Shown: in pieces, positions 41,722 through 50,454 of the stretch
Layout: each line of letters begins with the position of its first letter
How positions within the stretch are numbered: the first letter of the stretch is position 1
DNA from: Maridesulfovibrio sp.
GTDB taxonomy: Bacteria > Desulfobacterota > Desulfovibrionia > Desulfovibrionales > Desulfovibrionaceae
Direction: 5' to 3'
Assembly: GCF_963666665.1 (NCBI RefSeq)
Contig: NZ_OY762999.1
Location: 3,444,001 to 3,508,000, forward strand
DNA: 64,000 nt
Notes under the pieces: model-generated
Seen by the model: the letters and a program-made list of their open reading frames with translations, nothing else
What the model was told of the DNA's origin: nothing
Database searches by the model: none
Translations under genes and position numbers: made by a program

Positions 41722-42591
41722 CTATTCAGTAACAAGAATCACGTTGCCGTACTCATTACCTAGCGAAGCCATGGCGTCTTCAGCTGCCGGGATGTTGTAG
41801 AAGTATCCGGCCTGAACACGCATGAATTTTTGACCGTTTACGTCCACCTCAACCATGCGTGATTCTTTGTAGCCGCCGTCGCGCAGGGCCTGCAGGACAT
41901 TCTGAGCCCGGTCATGGTCGGTGAATGCACCCACCTGAATGTAGTAATGGGCCTGAGCGGTTGCTTCTTCAGTGATGATAATCTCTTCAACTTCAGGTGC
42001 GGCCTGCACAGTTTCTTCCACCACAGCCGCTTCTGTCGGGGCTGCTGTTTCAGCTACGATTTCAGTTGCCTCTACAGGCTCCACGTTGACATCATCAATT
42101 GCCCGCAGCTCAACAGGGGTGATTCCTTTGTTCACAATTCCCAGCTTGGATGCTGCGGAGTATGAAAGGTCGATGATGCGTAAGTCAGGATCGGCAAAAG
42201 GACCGCGGTCGTTGACCCGGACGATTACCTTGCGGCCGCTGGAGCGGTCGGTAACTTCAAGCATGGTGCCCATGGGCAGTGTCCGGTGGGCAGCGGTCAT
42301 GGCGTACATGTTGTATGTTTCGCCGTTGGCTGTTGTCTTGCCGTGAAAGTCGTCACCATACCATGAGGCCAGTCCCTGTGCCTTGTAGCCTTTTGAGCTG
42401 AGATGGGGAATGTAGGTACGGCCATGTACGGTATACGGGTCTGTTTTCAGGACCGGCTTGACCACATTTGGGGAATCCTGCTTCTTCACCTTGTGATGAG
42501 TGATTGCGGGAGTGGAATAAATTTTCTTTTTTGCACAGCCTGCAGGAATGAGCAGCAGCAGGACTGCAAGCAGAAGTACATATCTGGACAT
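41722..42591 (-). CDS. rlpA: RlpA-like septal/cell-wall lipoprotein with SPOR domain
   Basis: The 289-residue lipoprotein starts MSRYVLLLAVLLLLIPAGC (lipobox PAGC). The double-psi beta-barrel domain (residues about 65-160) has GLASWYGDDFHGKTTANGE, then AAHRTLPMGT and VNDRGPF; these are the lytic-transglycosylase-like features of RlpA. A low-complexity valine, glutamate and alanine linker follows, and a SPOR domain (about 210-289) that binds denuded glycan strands at the septum. It probably cleaves or binds septal peptidoglycan in the periplasm. Its gene is separate from the ftsEX cluster. An ATGAATTA/TAATTCAT palindrome (42637-42657) lies upstream. Confidence 0.9.
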   Translation of the reverse strand: MSRYVLLLAVLLLLIPAGCAKKKIYSTPAITHHKVKKQDSPNVVKPVLKTDPYTVHGRTYIPHLSSKGYKAQGLASWYGDDFHGKTTANGETYNMYAMTAAHRTLPMGTMLEVTDRSSGRKVIVRVNDRGPFADPDLRIIDLSYSAASKLGIVNKGITPVELRAIDDVNVEPVEATEIVAETAAPTEAAVVEETVQAAPEVEEIIITEEATAQAHYYIQVGAFTDHDRAQNVLQALRDGGYKESRMVEVDVNGQKFMRVQAGYFYNIPAAEDAMASLGNEYGNVILVTE

Positions 42592-42734
42592 TAGAGCCTC
42601 CGTCGTATGGAAAAATCTTTATTTACCGATGTCCTGATGAATTAATCGGTAATTCATCCATAGTTGTTGAATGGGGTAAAGTCCAGTTTAATGAATTATA
42701 TTATGGATTGAAGTATTATTTGATTTAGGAATGC

Positions 42735-43250
42735 TTAGCGCCCGCTTCGTGATAGAGCCAGTGCAAGCGCAGTGGTCAATTTTACCAGTTCATTATTGTT
42801 GCGACGTACAGTTGCAGTGAGTCGCTTGCCGATAGTCATAAGCATTTTGGACCCTGTTTGCGGGTGATTTTCCACAAAGTCGAAAAATTTCAAGCGGTCA
42901 GTGACCAGAAATTCGGAATCTTCCACCACGGTGACTGTCGCCGAGCGCTGGTCACGGTCGATGAGAGCTATCTCCCCGAACATAGGATAGCTGCTGTCAT
43001 CAAGGTTGGCCAGCACCTTACAGGTATTTTTAATCTCGCTTAGCGGTAGGGACATTCCTTTCATGAGCATGGCCTTGGTAATACGGACTTTTCCATCCAC
43101 AAGGATGAACATTTCATCTCCTACCTCTCCCTCGGAGATGATTTCCGTGCCGGAGCACACCGCAATGTTGGCAAAAATAGACTTAACCTGTTGGAGTTCT
43201 TTCTCCTCGAGATTTTGGAAAAGTGGGATGGACATCCAGTAATCAGCCAT
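42735..43250 (-). CDS. Cyclic-nucleotide-binding domain protein
   Basis: The 171-residue protein is a Crp-type cyclic-nucleotide-binding domain without HTH: FQNLEEKELQQVKSIF, GTEIISEGEVGDEMFILVDGKV and FGEIALIDRDQRSATVTV, the phosphate-binding cassette. A helical C-terminus follows and no DNA-binding region is present. Its ATG at 43250 overlaps the end of the K+ channel gene by 8 bp, and GGGAGG is 8 bases upstream. It is therefore probably a regulatory subunit for the channel or another cAMP or c-di-nucleotide effector protein. The ligand is unknown. Confidence 0.85.
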   Translation of the reverse strand: MADYWMSIPLFQNLEEKELQQVKSIFANIAVCSGTEIISEGEVGDEMFILVDGKVRITKAMLMKGMSLPLSEIKNTCKVLANLDDSSYPMFGEIALIDRDQRSATVTVVEDSEFLVTDRLKFFDFVENHPQTGSKMLMTIGKRLTATVRRNNNELVKLTTALALALSRSGR

Positions 43251-44391
43251 GTTCCGGACCTCCCGGAGCACTTATGACCAGCAAAGCGTCATATTCTTCC
43301 ATCAGTTCATTGTCCGGAGGATTCATGCGGACTTTTGGTCCCTGCATGCCCAGCGAAGTGTCCTGCCCTGAGGTTTTGAACAATTCCATGATGAACTGGT
43401 CCAGTGCTGATCCTTCATCGAGTACATCCTGCAAGGTCAGATTTTTACCCATCTTGCAGGCCGCGACGGGAAGACATCCGCTGGTGTTTCGGACTCTAAC
43501 ACTGAGTTCCCCCCAGCTCATCTGCCGTTCCTCAGCATTGCAGGGACGGAACTGAAGCATCCCTGATTCTCCGATGCCAAGCAGGTTGCGGAAAAAAGAC
43601 CACATTGAAGGGCTTGCTCCCATCATGCCCATCATTCGACCGGAGATTTCACCGCGGACAAGGATTTCATTGGCTCCGGCGCGAAGCAGATGCTCTTTGT
43701 TTTCTTGGCGGGCAATCTCAGCGTAAACCGGGACCTTTGGTGCCAGAGTACGCAGGGCCAGAACCGCGTATATTGCCTGCTGGTCGGATTCCTTGCTGTC
43801 CATTCCATTCTGGCAGAGCACGTACACATTGCGGGCCTCGCTAGGATTGGCTCTGGATATTACGCTGGTCTGACTTATGTTGCCGTGTACGAAATTAAGC
43901 CGCTCTCCCATATCCAGTTTAAAGGCAATTTCATCCCTTATCTGGCTTTCAAGGTCACTGACAATTACCAGTTGCAGTTTTTTGGGAGATGTCTGTTCAT
44001 TAAGGGAATCAATCAGCCCAAAGGCATAGTCATTCCATCCGAGTATGATTACATGGTCGCTGGCTTTCACTGATAACAGCCCCTTGCGTTTTTTGGCTTT
44101 CTGCTCCACCAGCATGGAAGCCATGTTACCGGTGAGCGAGGTCACCAGCCCGATGCCGGAGATCATGACAAGTCCGCCGAGTATTCTTCCCGGGATAGTG
44201 ATTGGAACCATATCACCGTAACCAACTGTGGTCAGGGTTACGATAGCCCACCAGAAGGCATGGGATATGCGGGCGTCCTCCCCGTCGCTCAGTTCTATCC
44301 AGTAGAACCCGAATGTGCTTAAGAGCAGGAGTAAAGCTGTGGCAATTACCAGCTTGCCGAATCCCGTACGTAGCCAGTTAGTAAATTTCAT
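43243..44391 (-). CDS. Two-helix potassium channel with RCK (TrkA-type) domains
   Basis: This protein of about 382 residues has two membrane helices (LVIATALLLLLSTFGFYW and RILGGLVMISGIGLVTSLTG) flanking the pore loop with selectivity filter TVGYGD, then an NAD-binding RCK domain starting DHVIILGWNDYAF, as in MthK-like channels. It probably lets K+ through in response to a ligand bound to the RCK domain. The start at 44391 is preferred; a longer frame from 44481 would run through the LysM gene's terminator. The following cyclic-nucleotide-binding gene overlaps its end. Confidence 0.85.
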   Translation of the reverse strand: MKFTNWLRTGFGKLVIATALLLLLSTFGFYWIELSDGEDARISHAFWWAIVTLTTVGYGDMVPITIPGRILGGLVMISGIGLVTSLTGNMASMLVEQKAKKRKGLLSVKASDHVIILGWNDYAFGLIDSLNEQTSPKKLQLVIVSDLESQIRDEIAFKLDMGERLNFVHGNISQTSVISRANPSEARNVYVLCQNGMDSKESDQQAIYAVLALRTLAPKVPVYAEIARQENKEHLLRAGANEILVRGEISGRMMGMMGASPSMWSFFRNLLGIGESGMLQFRPCNAEERQMSWGELSVRVRNTSGCLPVAACKMGKNLTLQDVLDEGSALDQFIMELFKTSGQDTSLGMQGPKVRMNPPDNELMEEYDALLVISAPGGPEHG

Positions 44392-44443
44392 TAATTTACT
44401 ATAACCTTTTATCACGGCTGGGTTCAAGGGAAAGGAAAAAAGA

Positions 44444-44475
44444 AAGCCCGGTTTCCTTTTCAGGAAACCGGGCTT
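44444..44475 (-). terminator. Terminator of the LysM lipoprotein gene
   Basis: AAGCCCGGTTTCC pairs with GGAAACCGGGCTT around CTGAAAA-type loop; on the minus strand a T-rich stretch follows. It lies in the upstream part of a longer frame of the channel gene, which shows the channel starts later. Confidence 0.85.
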
Positions 44476-44497
44476 GGACATTCGTATACTTGTATTT

Positions 44498-44980
44498 CTA
44501 CAGGTAACCGAGAGCTGCCTTCATTTCGCCGGGAACCATTGCGTTCTCAGCGGGCTCAAGGGCTTTCCAAGAAGCACCGGCCTGTTTGCGTGCTTCCTTG
44601 ACTTCGTCAAGGGAGTAGCCTGAGCGGGGAACTTCAAGAGACTGACCGGGGTAAATCAGGTCAGGGTTCTTGATCTGATCCCTGTTAGCTTTGTAGATAA
44701 GCGGCCACATGAAAGGATCGTTGTAAATCTGTTTGTATTCAGCGATCCACCAGAGGCATTCGCCTTTGGTTACTACGTGGGAAGTGGGCAGAGTTTTGTA
44801 CTCACTTTCGTAGATTTCCATAGGAGTCGGAGGAACAACTTCTGCAGCGGGTTCTTCCTCAACAACTACAACTTCAGTTTCCTCAACAACCACGACATCT
44901 TCCTGCTGGACCTGCTTTTTGGCACATCCCAATGTAAACATCAGGCTGAATGCGATTGCGAGCAAGATCAGTTTTTTCAT
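44498..44980 (-). CDS. LysM-domain lipoprotein
   Basis: The 160-residue protein starts MKKLILLAIAFSLMFTLGC (lipobox LGC preceded by T), a lipoprotein signal. After it comes an acidic, valine-rich linker (DVVVVEETEVVVVEEE), then one LysM domain of about 50 residues with YKTLPTSHVVTKGECLWWIA and NPDLIYPGQSLEVPR, which binds peptidoglycan. The signal places it in the periplasm. It probably helps attach to or organise the cell wall. It has its own promoter and terminator. The role beyond peptidoglycan binding is unknown. Confidence 0.85.
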   Translation of the reverse strand: MKKLILLAIAFSLMFTLGCAKKQVQQEDVVVVEETEVVVVEEEPAAEVVPPTPMEIYESEYKTLPTSHVVTKGECLWWIAEYKQIYNDPFMWPLIYKANRDQIKNPDLIYPGQSLEVPRSGYSLDEVKEARKQAGASWKALEPAENAMVPGEMKAALGYL

Positions 44981-45024
44981 TTTTCAAGGCCTCCTGCGAT
45001 ATTTAGAATTGTTCGCTTGCTTAG

Positions 45025-45795
45025 TCATACTTTAACTGTTTTCGTCCAATTATCAACAATTTCTTTTTCTTGCAACACCCTATGGTTGCTTGGGTTTAAT
45101 TTAAATGCAAGCCCTGTAGCTTCTACGGCCTTCTCCATCCACCCTCCCAAGCGCAGGCTGCGTGAGGCAAGAACATAAAGCATTTCAGGCTCATCTCCAT
45201 ATATTGTATCAGTAAGTATTTCATATTCTTCACGAAAAACTTCATGCACAAGATGGTTCTGGGAAAAGAGCAGCCTGCCCAGAAGTGCATTATCTTTGTG
45301 ACTTCTCAGATAAATTGGAAAAAGTTTGCGGCAGCGGGCAATAATGAATCTTATGCGGCTGATTTCTCGTTCCATACTTTCTTCGGTCTGCTCAACTACC
45401 TGAACGAAATCCTGTCCGATCACTGATTCGGGCAGGGCGGTGTCTTTTCCGCGCAGGTTTGAGAAGAGCGGCGCGTAGTTCAGGTTCTGATAGGCATCTT
45501 CACGAAGTTTGAAGGCTTCGTGGAAAATATAGCCCATGCCCCAGTCAAGAAAACGTCCGGCAAGGGGGTCGCCTTCCTCATTGCGAAAAAGAAGGTGGGC
45601 TGTATCTTTCAAGCGCCAGAGCAGACCTTTGTTCATCTTGGTTCCGATAAGATCGTCAAGAACTTCAAAACTGACACTGCCTTCACGGTCAAATGTTTCG
45701 AATTGCTCTTCCAGCGCACTGCCAGCAAGGCAGAAGTCTCTGAATGTGTCCCGCACAAATTCGGGCATCTTGGACTTTATCCATGAGTTGGACAT
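45025..45795 (-). CDS. Protein of unknown function, probable TPR-like end
   Basis: The 256-residue soluble protein is rich in charged residues and predicted mostly helical. The C-terminal 60 residues (EPEMLYVLASRSLRLGGWME and AVEATGLAFKLNPSNHRVLQ) resemble TPR repeats. No signal or membrane segment is seen. It lies 18 bp after the Lon-like protease gene on the same strand, so it is probably co-transcribed and may be a substrate adaptor or partner. The ATG at 45795 has AGGA 7 bases upstream. No family was recognised. Confidence 0.6.
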   Translation of the reverse strand: MSNSWIKSKMPEFVRDTFRDFCLAGSALEEQFETFDREGSVSFEVLDDLIGTKMNKGLLWRLKDTAHLLFRNEEGDPLAGRFLDWGMGYIFHEAFKLREDAYQNLNYAPLFSNLRGKDTALPESVIGQDFVQVVEQTEESMEREISRIRFIIARCRKLFPIYLRSHKDNALLGRLLFSQNHLVHEVFREEYEILTDTIYGDEPEMLYVLASRSLRLGGWMEKAVEATGLAFKLNPSNHRVLQEKEIVDNWTKTVKV

Positions 45796-45813
45796 ATGAT
45801 TTTCCTGTCGGAT

Positions 45814-48225
45814 TTATTTTTTACATTCAGCAAGGCTGGCCAGTTTTGCCAGCTCTGCCAGTCTTTCGTCCGCTTTGCGGTAAAGGGTTCCTTCTGGAAA
45901 TTTTCCGTCTTCGCCACGTGTTCCGGCTTCCATGCCGGTAAGGATGAAGATGGCGTCTTCGATGGTCTTGACCGGGTAAATGTGGAATTCTCCGTTCTCG
46001 ACAGCCTGCACAACTTCACTTCTGAGCATGAGGTTTAGCACATTATCCGCCGGAATGATAACACCCTGTTTTCCATTCAGTCCCCTGCGGCGGCAGACTT
46101 CGAAAAATCCTTCAATTTTGCGGCTTACTCCGCCTACAGCCATAATGGTTCCGGACTGGCTGACAGCACCGGTGAAGGCGTAATCAAATTTGATGGGTAC
46201 TCCGGAAATTCCGGACAGCAATGCCGCAAGTTCGGCACCGGATGCAGAGTCACCTTCAATTCCGGCATAGCTTTGTTCGAAGCAAAGTGATCCGGTAAGC
46301 ACAATGGGTTTGTCCTGTGCGAACAGACCCACAAGGTAGCTCTTAATGATCATCATACCCTTGGTATGGATGGGGCCGCCCATGCGCGCTTCGCGTTCGA
46401 GGTCGAGAATTCCTCCATGCCCTACACCGATGGTACAGGAAATCTGGTGCGGCAGGCCGAATTCGTAGTTACCGAAAAGGGTAACTGAAAGTCCGTTGGC
46501 CCGTCCGACTCCCTGACCGGATGTCTCCACCTTGATGACCTCACGGTCATATTCATTCATGTATTCATCTTCATAAAGGTTGGACCGGAAGTCCTTCATT
46601 GAAATCGCTTCCTCCAGCGACGGAAGGTCAACAATCTCTTTGCCGTCAAGTTTTGCGAGGGCGGATGCTTCAACCATCATTTCCTTGATTAGCGGGATGC
46701 GCAGGGAAAGTTTTTTCTGATCTTCAGCCAGACGGCTGGAGTAGTCCACGATCCGTGCAAGTGACTCACGGTCAAATGGCTGTAACTCGGAATCATTAAT
46801 TATTTTGCCCAGAACCCGAACAAACCGTTCCACGTTATCCGCGTTGCGCGCAGCACTGAGCTGCATGTGGGCCTTGAGCTTAAAGTATTTTCCGAACCGT
46901 TCATCATTATAAAGCAAAATTTCGTAAGTTTCTTCAGAACCGATCAAAATGACGGTCAGGTCGAGCGGAATTGGTTCCGGCTCAATAGTCTTGGTCCGGA
47001 CCTGCTCTCCGTCGCCCGGATCTTCGATTTTGGCCTGTCCGGTACGCAATGCCCGCAGTAATCCTTCCCATGAAGATGGAGTGGTCAGGATATCATCGGC
47101 ATAGACTATGAGGTAGCCGTGGTTGGCCTTGTGGATGGCCCCGGCCCGGATAAGGGTGAAGTCGGTATACAGGGCGCCCATTTCCGATTCCCTTTCAATG
47201 GAACCGAGAAGGTTGAACAGGGTCGGGTGATCTGCCATGACCACCGGAGCGCCTTTGGTCTTGCTGTTGTCCACCAGCAGGTTGACCTCAAAACGTGCAA
47301 AAAGATCTTCTATAGGAGAAGCTTCCGGCAGTTGCAGTCCCGGAATGAGGGCGGACGGCTGCGGCTCTTTGGGCATGAACAGGTCGATATTATCAAGCAG
47401 TTCTTCTTCAAGTTCATCCAAGTAGCCTTTGATCTTTTCAAATTCATCAAAGTCCTCATGCAGCGGGGCCAGCAGGTCCTTGAGTAATTCCGTTGCCGAA
47501 TCCTGATGCAGCTTGCGCTCGTCCTTGCGGAATCCTTCTTCGGTTTTGCTGATCCGGCGCAGGATGGTAGTCATTTCAGCCAGCAAATCATCGGCTGCAT
47601 TGCGCAGGCTTTTGCGGACATCCGGGTCAAGGCGCTCGAATTCGTCGTCATTTAAAATACGGCCTTCCACCAGCGGGATCAGGGTCAGCCCGCCGTGGTC
47701 ATCTATTTCAAGACTGAAACCGCGTTCTTTTGATAGCTCTTCCATATTAGTGAAAAGATCTTCGCGTTCATCCTGAAAGCTGCGTGAAATCTGTTCAAGG
47801 GCTTTTACATGCGGTTCCCGCTCAAACCATGCAGGCAGCTGTTCCTTGATCTGGGAAACGGTATCGGACATGGCATTCTTGAACTCTTTACCCTGTCCGG
47901 CCGGAAGACTGACCGAAATGGGATGGTCCTGCTGGGAGAAGTTGTGCAGATACAACTGATCCGGGGGAGTTTCCTGCTTGGCAGCGCGCAGCTGAAAGTA
48001 TTCACGGGCAAAGTAACTTCTGCCGAGGTTGGGATCCCCGGAAAGATACAGGTTATGGCAGGTCCCCTTGATGGCAAGGGCCATGCGGAATGCTTGCAGG
48101 GCCCGGGGCTGGAACTGGTCGTAATCATATTTTGATTCAGGTATTTCTATACTGGAGCTGTACTTGATTTCAGACGGTTCCTGTCTGGATGTGAGTTTGT
48201 CCAGAGTCAATTCATAACTAGTCAT
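45814..48225 (-). CDS. Lon-like ATP-dependent protease (YcbZ/LonB type)
   Basis: This soluble protein of about 803 residues has an AAA-like N-terminal part with a P-loop variant, GDPNLGRSYF, and a C-terminal Lon protease domain with catalytic S in GDSASGAEL and catalytic lysine in VGGVSRKIEG. The long helical middle (about 130-300) and the pattern FGNYEFGLPHQISCTIGVG match the Lon-related AAA_32 family rather than classical Lon, which has a different N-terminus. It probably degrades unfolded or regulatory proteins. The start at 48225 is preferred to one 60 bases upstream. It is followed by a protein of unknown function. Confidence 0.85.
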   Translation of the reverse strand: MTSYELTLDKLTSRQEPSEIKYSSSIEIPESKYDYDQFQPRALQAFRMALAIKGTCHNLYLSGDPNLGRSYFAREYFQLRAAKQETPPDQLYLHNFSQQDHPISVSLPAGQGKEFKNAMSDTVSQIKEQLPAWFEREPHVKALEQISRSFQDEREDLFTNMEELSKERGFSLEIDDHGGLTLIPLVEGRILNDDEFERLDPDVRKSLRNAADDLLAEMTTILRRISKTEEGFRKDERKLHQDSATELLKDLLAPLHEDFDEFEKIKGYLDELEEELLDNIDLFMPKEPQPSALIPGLQLPEASPIEDLFARFEVNLLVDNSKTKGAPVVMADHPTLFNLLGSIERESEMGALYTDFTLIRAGAIHKANHGYLIVYADDILTTPSSWEGLLRALRTGQAKIEDPGDGEQVRTKTIEPEPIPLDLTVILIGSEETYEILLYNDERFGKYFKLKAHMQLSAARNADNVERFVRVLGKIINDSELQPFDRESLARIVDYSSRLAEDQKKLSLRIPLIKEMMVEASALAKLDGKEIVDLPSLEEAISMKDFRSNLYEDEYMNEYDREVIKVETSGQGVGRANGLSVTLFGNYEFGLPHQISCTIGVGHGGILDLEREARMGGPIHTKGMMIIKSYLVGLFAQDKPIVLTGSLCFEQSYAGIEGDSASGAELAALLSGISGVPIKFDYAFTGAVSQSGTIMAVGGVSRKIEGFFEVCRRRGLNGKQGVIIPADNVLNLMLRSEVVQAVENGEFHIYPVKTIEDAIFILTGMEAGTRGEDGKFPEGTLYRKADERLAELAKLASLAECKK

Positions 48226-48671
48226 ATCTTTCAAATTTTCCTCTATTAAACAGTGTCCGGTTTTATTCTTAATACTTACGTGCATATGAAAAAAAAGTCA
48301 CTCAGAACGGTTAAGGGTATAATTTGACAAACGGGCTGATTGTGAAATTTTTTACAAATATAAAAAGTTAGTTATTTTAGAGTAGTGATAAAAAATAAAG
48401 ATCAAAAAAGTGCTGAATGGGCATTCAAATTTGATTTTGATGTTGCGCGTTGATCTTTTCAGGGATATGAAATTCAGGTGTTTTTTGTTGCGAGGTGGGT
48501 TCCACTGCTGATCTTTGGAATAATTTTTCAGTAAAATAGAGCTAATGGATGAAGAATCCGTTGACTCTTATTTGAAGATTATGCTAGACGAAACTCACTT
48601 GTGAAGGTTTGCGCAAAGTCCTCTTTGTGCAGCAAATTCCATCCCGGATAAAATAAAGGACCGGAAGCAAC
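48226..48671. other. Divergent control region before the atp cluster
   Basis: This 446-bp AT-rich region separates the minus-strand protease gene and the plus-strand atp genes. It contains a Rex-type operator (48340-48357), a possible -35 element TTGACA (48324-48329), and the hairpin GCGCAAAG/CTTTGTGC near 48610-48630. The leader before atpZ is therefore roughly 300 nt. No coding gene was found in it. Confidence 0.5.
48340..48357. promoter_or_regulatory. Candidate Rex operator before the atp cluster
   Basis: TTGTGAA-ATTT-TTTACAA differs at one position from the Rex consensus TTGTGAA-N4-TTCACAA. It lies downstream of TTGACA and so could block transcription. The rex gene itself is only about 2.4 kb away. 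Confidence 0.65.
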
Positions 48672-48941
48672 ATGTTCTTTTTGAAAGGGAATAAAGAGAC
48701 CTTCGATCTGCTCGGCAATGCCGCTACGATCGGAACTCATCTGGTTGCCTCCACCTTTGTCGGGTTGGGTATCGGGTGGTATCTCGATAAATGGTTGGGA
48801 ACGAAGCCTTGGCTTCTAATTGTTTTCTTGTGTTTCGGAATCGCTGCCGGCTTCAAGAACGTTTTCGACGAAGTTCAGCGTATTCAGAAAAAGGATCAGG
48901 GGAAAGGTCCTGGAACCAATGAAAATAAATCAGAAGATTGA
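48672..48941 (+). CDS. atpZ: ATP synthase assembly/accessory protein AtpZ (small membrane protein)
   Basis: The 89-residue protein has two membrane helices (TIGTHLVASTFVGLGIGWYL and WLLIVFLCFGIAAGF) separated by a conserved loop with DKWLGTKP, which is the AtpZ/AtpI-like small subunit pattern found at the start of many atp operons. Such proteins assist c-ring assembly or magnesium handling. Its end overlaps the start of the next gene by 23 bp. The ATG at 48672 follows GGAAGC. It belongs to a four-gene cluster with atpI, atpB and atpE. Confidence 0.8.
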   Translation: MFFLKGNKETFDLLGNAATIGTHLVASTFVGLGIGWYLDKWLGTKPWLLIVFLCFGIAAGFKNVFDEVQRIQKKDQGKGPGTNENKSED

Positions 48942-49341
48942 ATCATTCCTCCACAGGCGGGGCTTCACTCATCCGGACGTACGCAGTCTGGTGCGAAATC
49001 AATTGTACCTTACTGCCGGAACATGCCTTATTGCTGCAGTTGTCTCCATCGGGTTTGCCCACTGGGCACTGGGACTGGCAGCCGGAGCGGTTCTGATTAC
49101 GTTCAACTTCTGGTCGCTGGCTAAGTTCGGTCAGCATCTGGCTTACATGCGCAAGGGCGCGGTTGTGTCCTTGTTGATTCGCTTCTACGGTCGGCTCATT
49201 TTATCCGGGCTGGCTATCTACGGTCTGATAGTCTGGGGGCAGTGTTCCATTTACGCTCTTCTGGCCGGTCTTAGTACGGTAGTTGTGAATGCGATATTTT
49301 GGGGCGTAGCCGGGTTTCGGCAAAAAGTGAAGGAGGCATAA
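48919..49341 (+). CDS. atpI: ATP synthase subunit I family protein (AtpI)
   Basis: The 140-residue protein has four probable membrane helices. It is of the AtpI type, encoded just before the F0 a subunit gene, and is thought to help c-ring assembly. The start ATG at 48919 lies inside atpZ (23-bp overlap), which indicates coupling. The position and the pattern of helices are the main evidence; the sequence itself is weakly conserved. It is followed by atpB after 5 bp. Confidence 0.75.
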   Translation: MKINQKIESFLHRRGFTHPDVRSLVRNQLYLTAGTCLIAAVVSIGFAHWALGLAAGAVLITFNFWSLAKFGQHLAYMRKGAVVSLLIRFYGRLILSGLAIYGLIVWGQCSIYALLAGLSTVVVNAIFWGVAGFRQKVKEA

Positions 49342-49346
49342 GGATC

Positions 49347-50033
49347 ATGGCTGGAGGTTTACCACATCCATTATTGATCATGACAGAGCTTAACAACGCT
49401 CTGGGAACTCACATCCCCAACCACGTGTGGTACACATGGTTCGGAATGAGTGTTCTTTTTGTACTGGGTTTTATTGTATCCAGAAGGCTCAGTCTGGTTC
49501 CCGGCGGGGTGCAAAACCTTGCTGAGATCATCATCGGGGGATTGGAAGATTTTGTCGTCAGTAACGTCGGTGAGGGCGGACGCAAAGTATTTCCTTTCAT
49601 GTGTACTCTTTTTGTATACATCCTCACACTGAACCTCATGGGACTTATTCCCGGATTTGACGCTCCCACTGCGAACGTCAATACTAACGCAGCAATGGCT
49701 GTATGTACTTTTCTTTACTACAACTACATCGGCATCAAACTTCATGGTGCCCACTACATCAAGCATTTCATGGGCCCCATTCCGGCTCTTGCTCCCTTGA
49801 TGTTCATCATCGAAGTGGTTTCCCACATCTCGCGTCCGCTTTCGCTTACTCTGCGTCTGTTCGGTAACATCCGCGGTGAGGAAATCGTTCTCGTACTTCT
49901 GTTCCTGCTTGCTCCTGTAGTTTCCACCCTGCCCATGTACTTCCTGTTCATGCTGGCAAAGGTTATCCAGGCTTTCATTTTCTTCATGCTTACCATGATT
50001 TATCTGAAAGGTTCTCTGGAAGAAGCTCACTAG
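49347..50033 (+). CDS. atpB: F0F1 ATP synthase subunit a
   Basis: The 228-residue membrane protein forms the ion channel of F0 beside the c ring. It starts MAGGLPHPLLIMTELNNALG, and has five to six helices. The family motif around the essential arginine is present in RPLSLTLRLFGNIRGEE. The following LLFLLAPVVSTLPMYF and MLAKVIQAFIFFML form the last helices. The start at 49347 follows AAGGAGGCATAAGG; a longer frame lies outside the family. The genes for F1 and subunit b are not in this window. Confidence 0.93.
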   Translation: MAGGLPHPLLIMTELNNALGTHIPNHVWYTWFGMSVLFVLGFIVSRRLSLVPGGVQNLAEIIIGGLEDFVVSNVGEGGRKVFPFMCTLFVYILTLNLMGLIPGFDAPTANVNTNAAMAVCTFLYYNYIGIKLHGAHYIKHFMGPIPALAPLMFIIEVVSHISRPLSLTLRLFGNIRGEEIVLVLLFLLAPVVSTLPMYFLFMLAKVIQAFIFFMLTMIYLKGSLEEAH

Positions 50034-50108
50034 GATTCAGGCAAACTTAATTTTGGGGAAATGGTCTAACGACCTGTTAAATAAACTTATATTTTGGAGG
50101 ATTTTACA

Positions 50109-50432
50109 ATGCGTAAAGCTCTGCTTATCGTTCTGAACACCATGGCTCTGGTTCTCGCTGCTGGTGCAGCATTCGCTTCCGGCGTAGCTCCTGAAGTTGC
50201 TTCCGCAACCGCTACTGCTACCGCTATCGGTATGGCTATTGCTGCTGCTGGTTGTGGTATCGGTCAGGGCCTCGGTCTGAAAGCTGCTTGTGAAGGTACT
50301 GCACGTAACCCCGAAGCTGGTGGTAAAATCACTGTTACTCTGATTCTTGGTCTGGCATTCGTTGAATCCCTCGCCATTTACGCTCTCGTTGTTAACCTGA
50401 TCCTTCTCTTCGCTAACCCCCTCATCGGTTAG
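50109..50432 (+). CDS. atpE: F0F1 ATP synthase subunit c
   Basis: The 107-residue proteolipid has an N-terminal signal-like helix (MRKALLIVLNTMALVLAAG), then the two c-subunit helices. GCGIGQGLGLKAACEGTARN is the first helix and loop region and ILGLAFVESLAIYALVV contains the ion-binding glutamate. ANPLIG ends the protein. Residues Q, E, S and Y at the four ligand-related positions resemble sodium-type c rings, but the usual threonine is leucine. The ATG at 50109 has GGAGG before it; the additional start upstream is rejected. A terminator follows. Confidence 0.92.
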   Translation: MRKALLIVLNTMALVLAAGAAFASGVAPEVASATATATAIGMAIAAAGCGIGQGLGLKAACEGTARNPEAGGKITVTLILGLAFVESLAIYALVVNLILLFANPLIG

Positions 50433-50454
50433 TTTTAAGGATTTGGAAATATTT

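Noticed and set aside
44391..44481. N-terminal extension of the K+ channel to 44481
   Set aside because: The first codons lie on the LysM gene's terminator hairpin, so the extension is read-through rather than coding.
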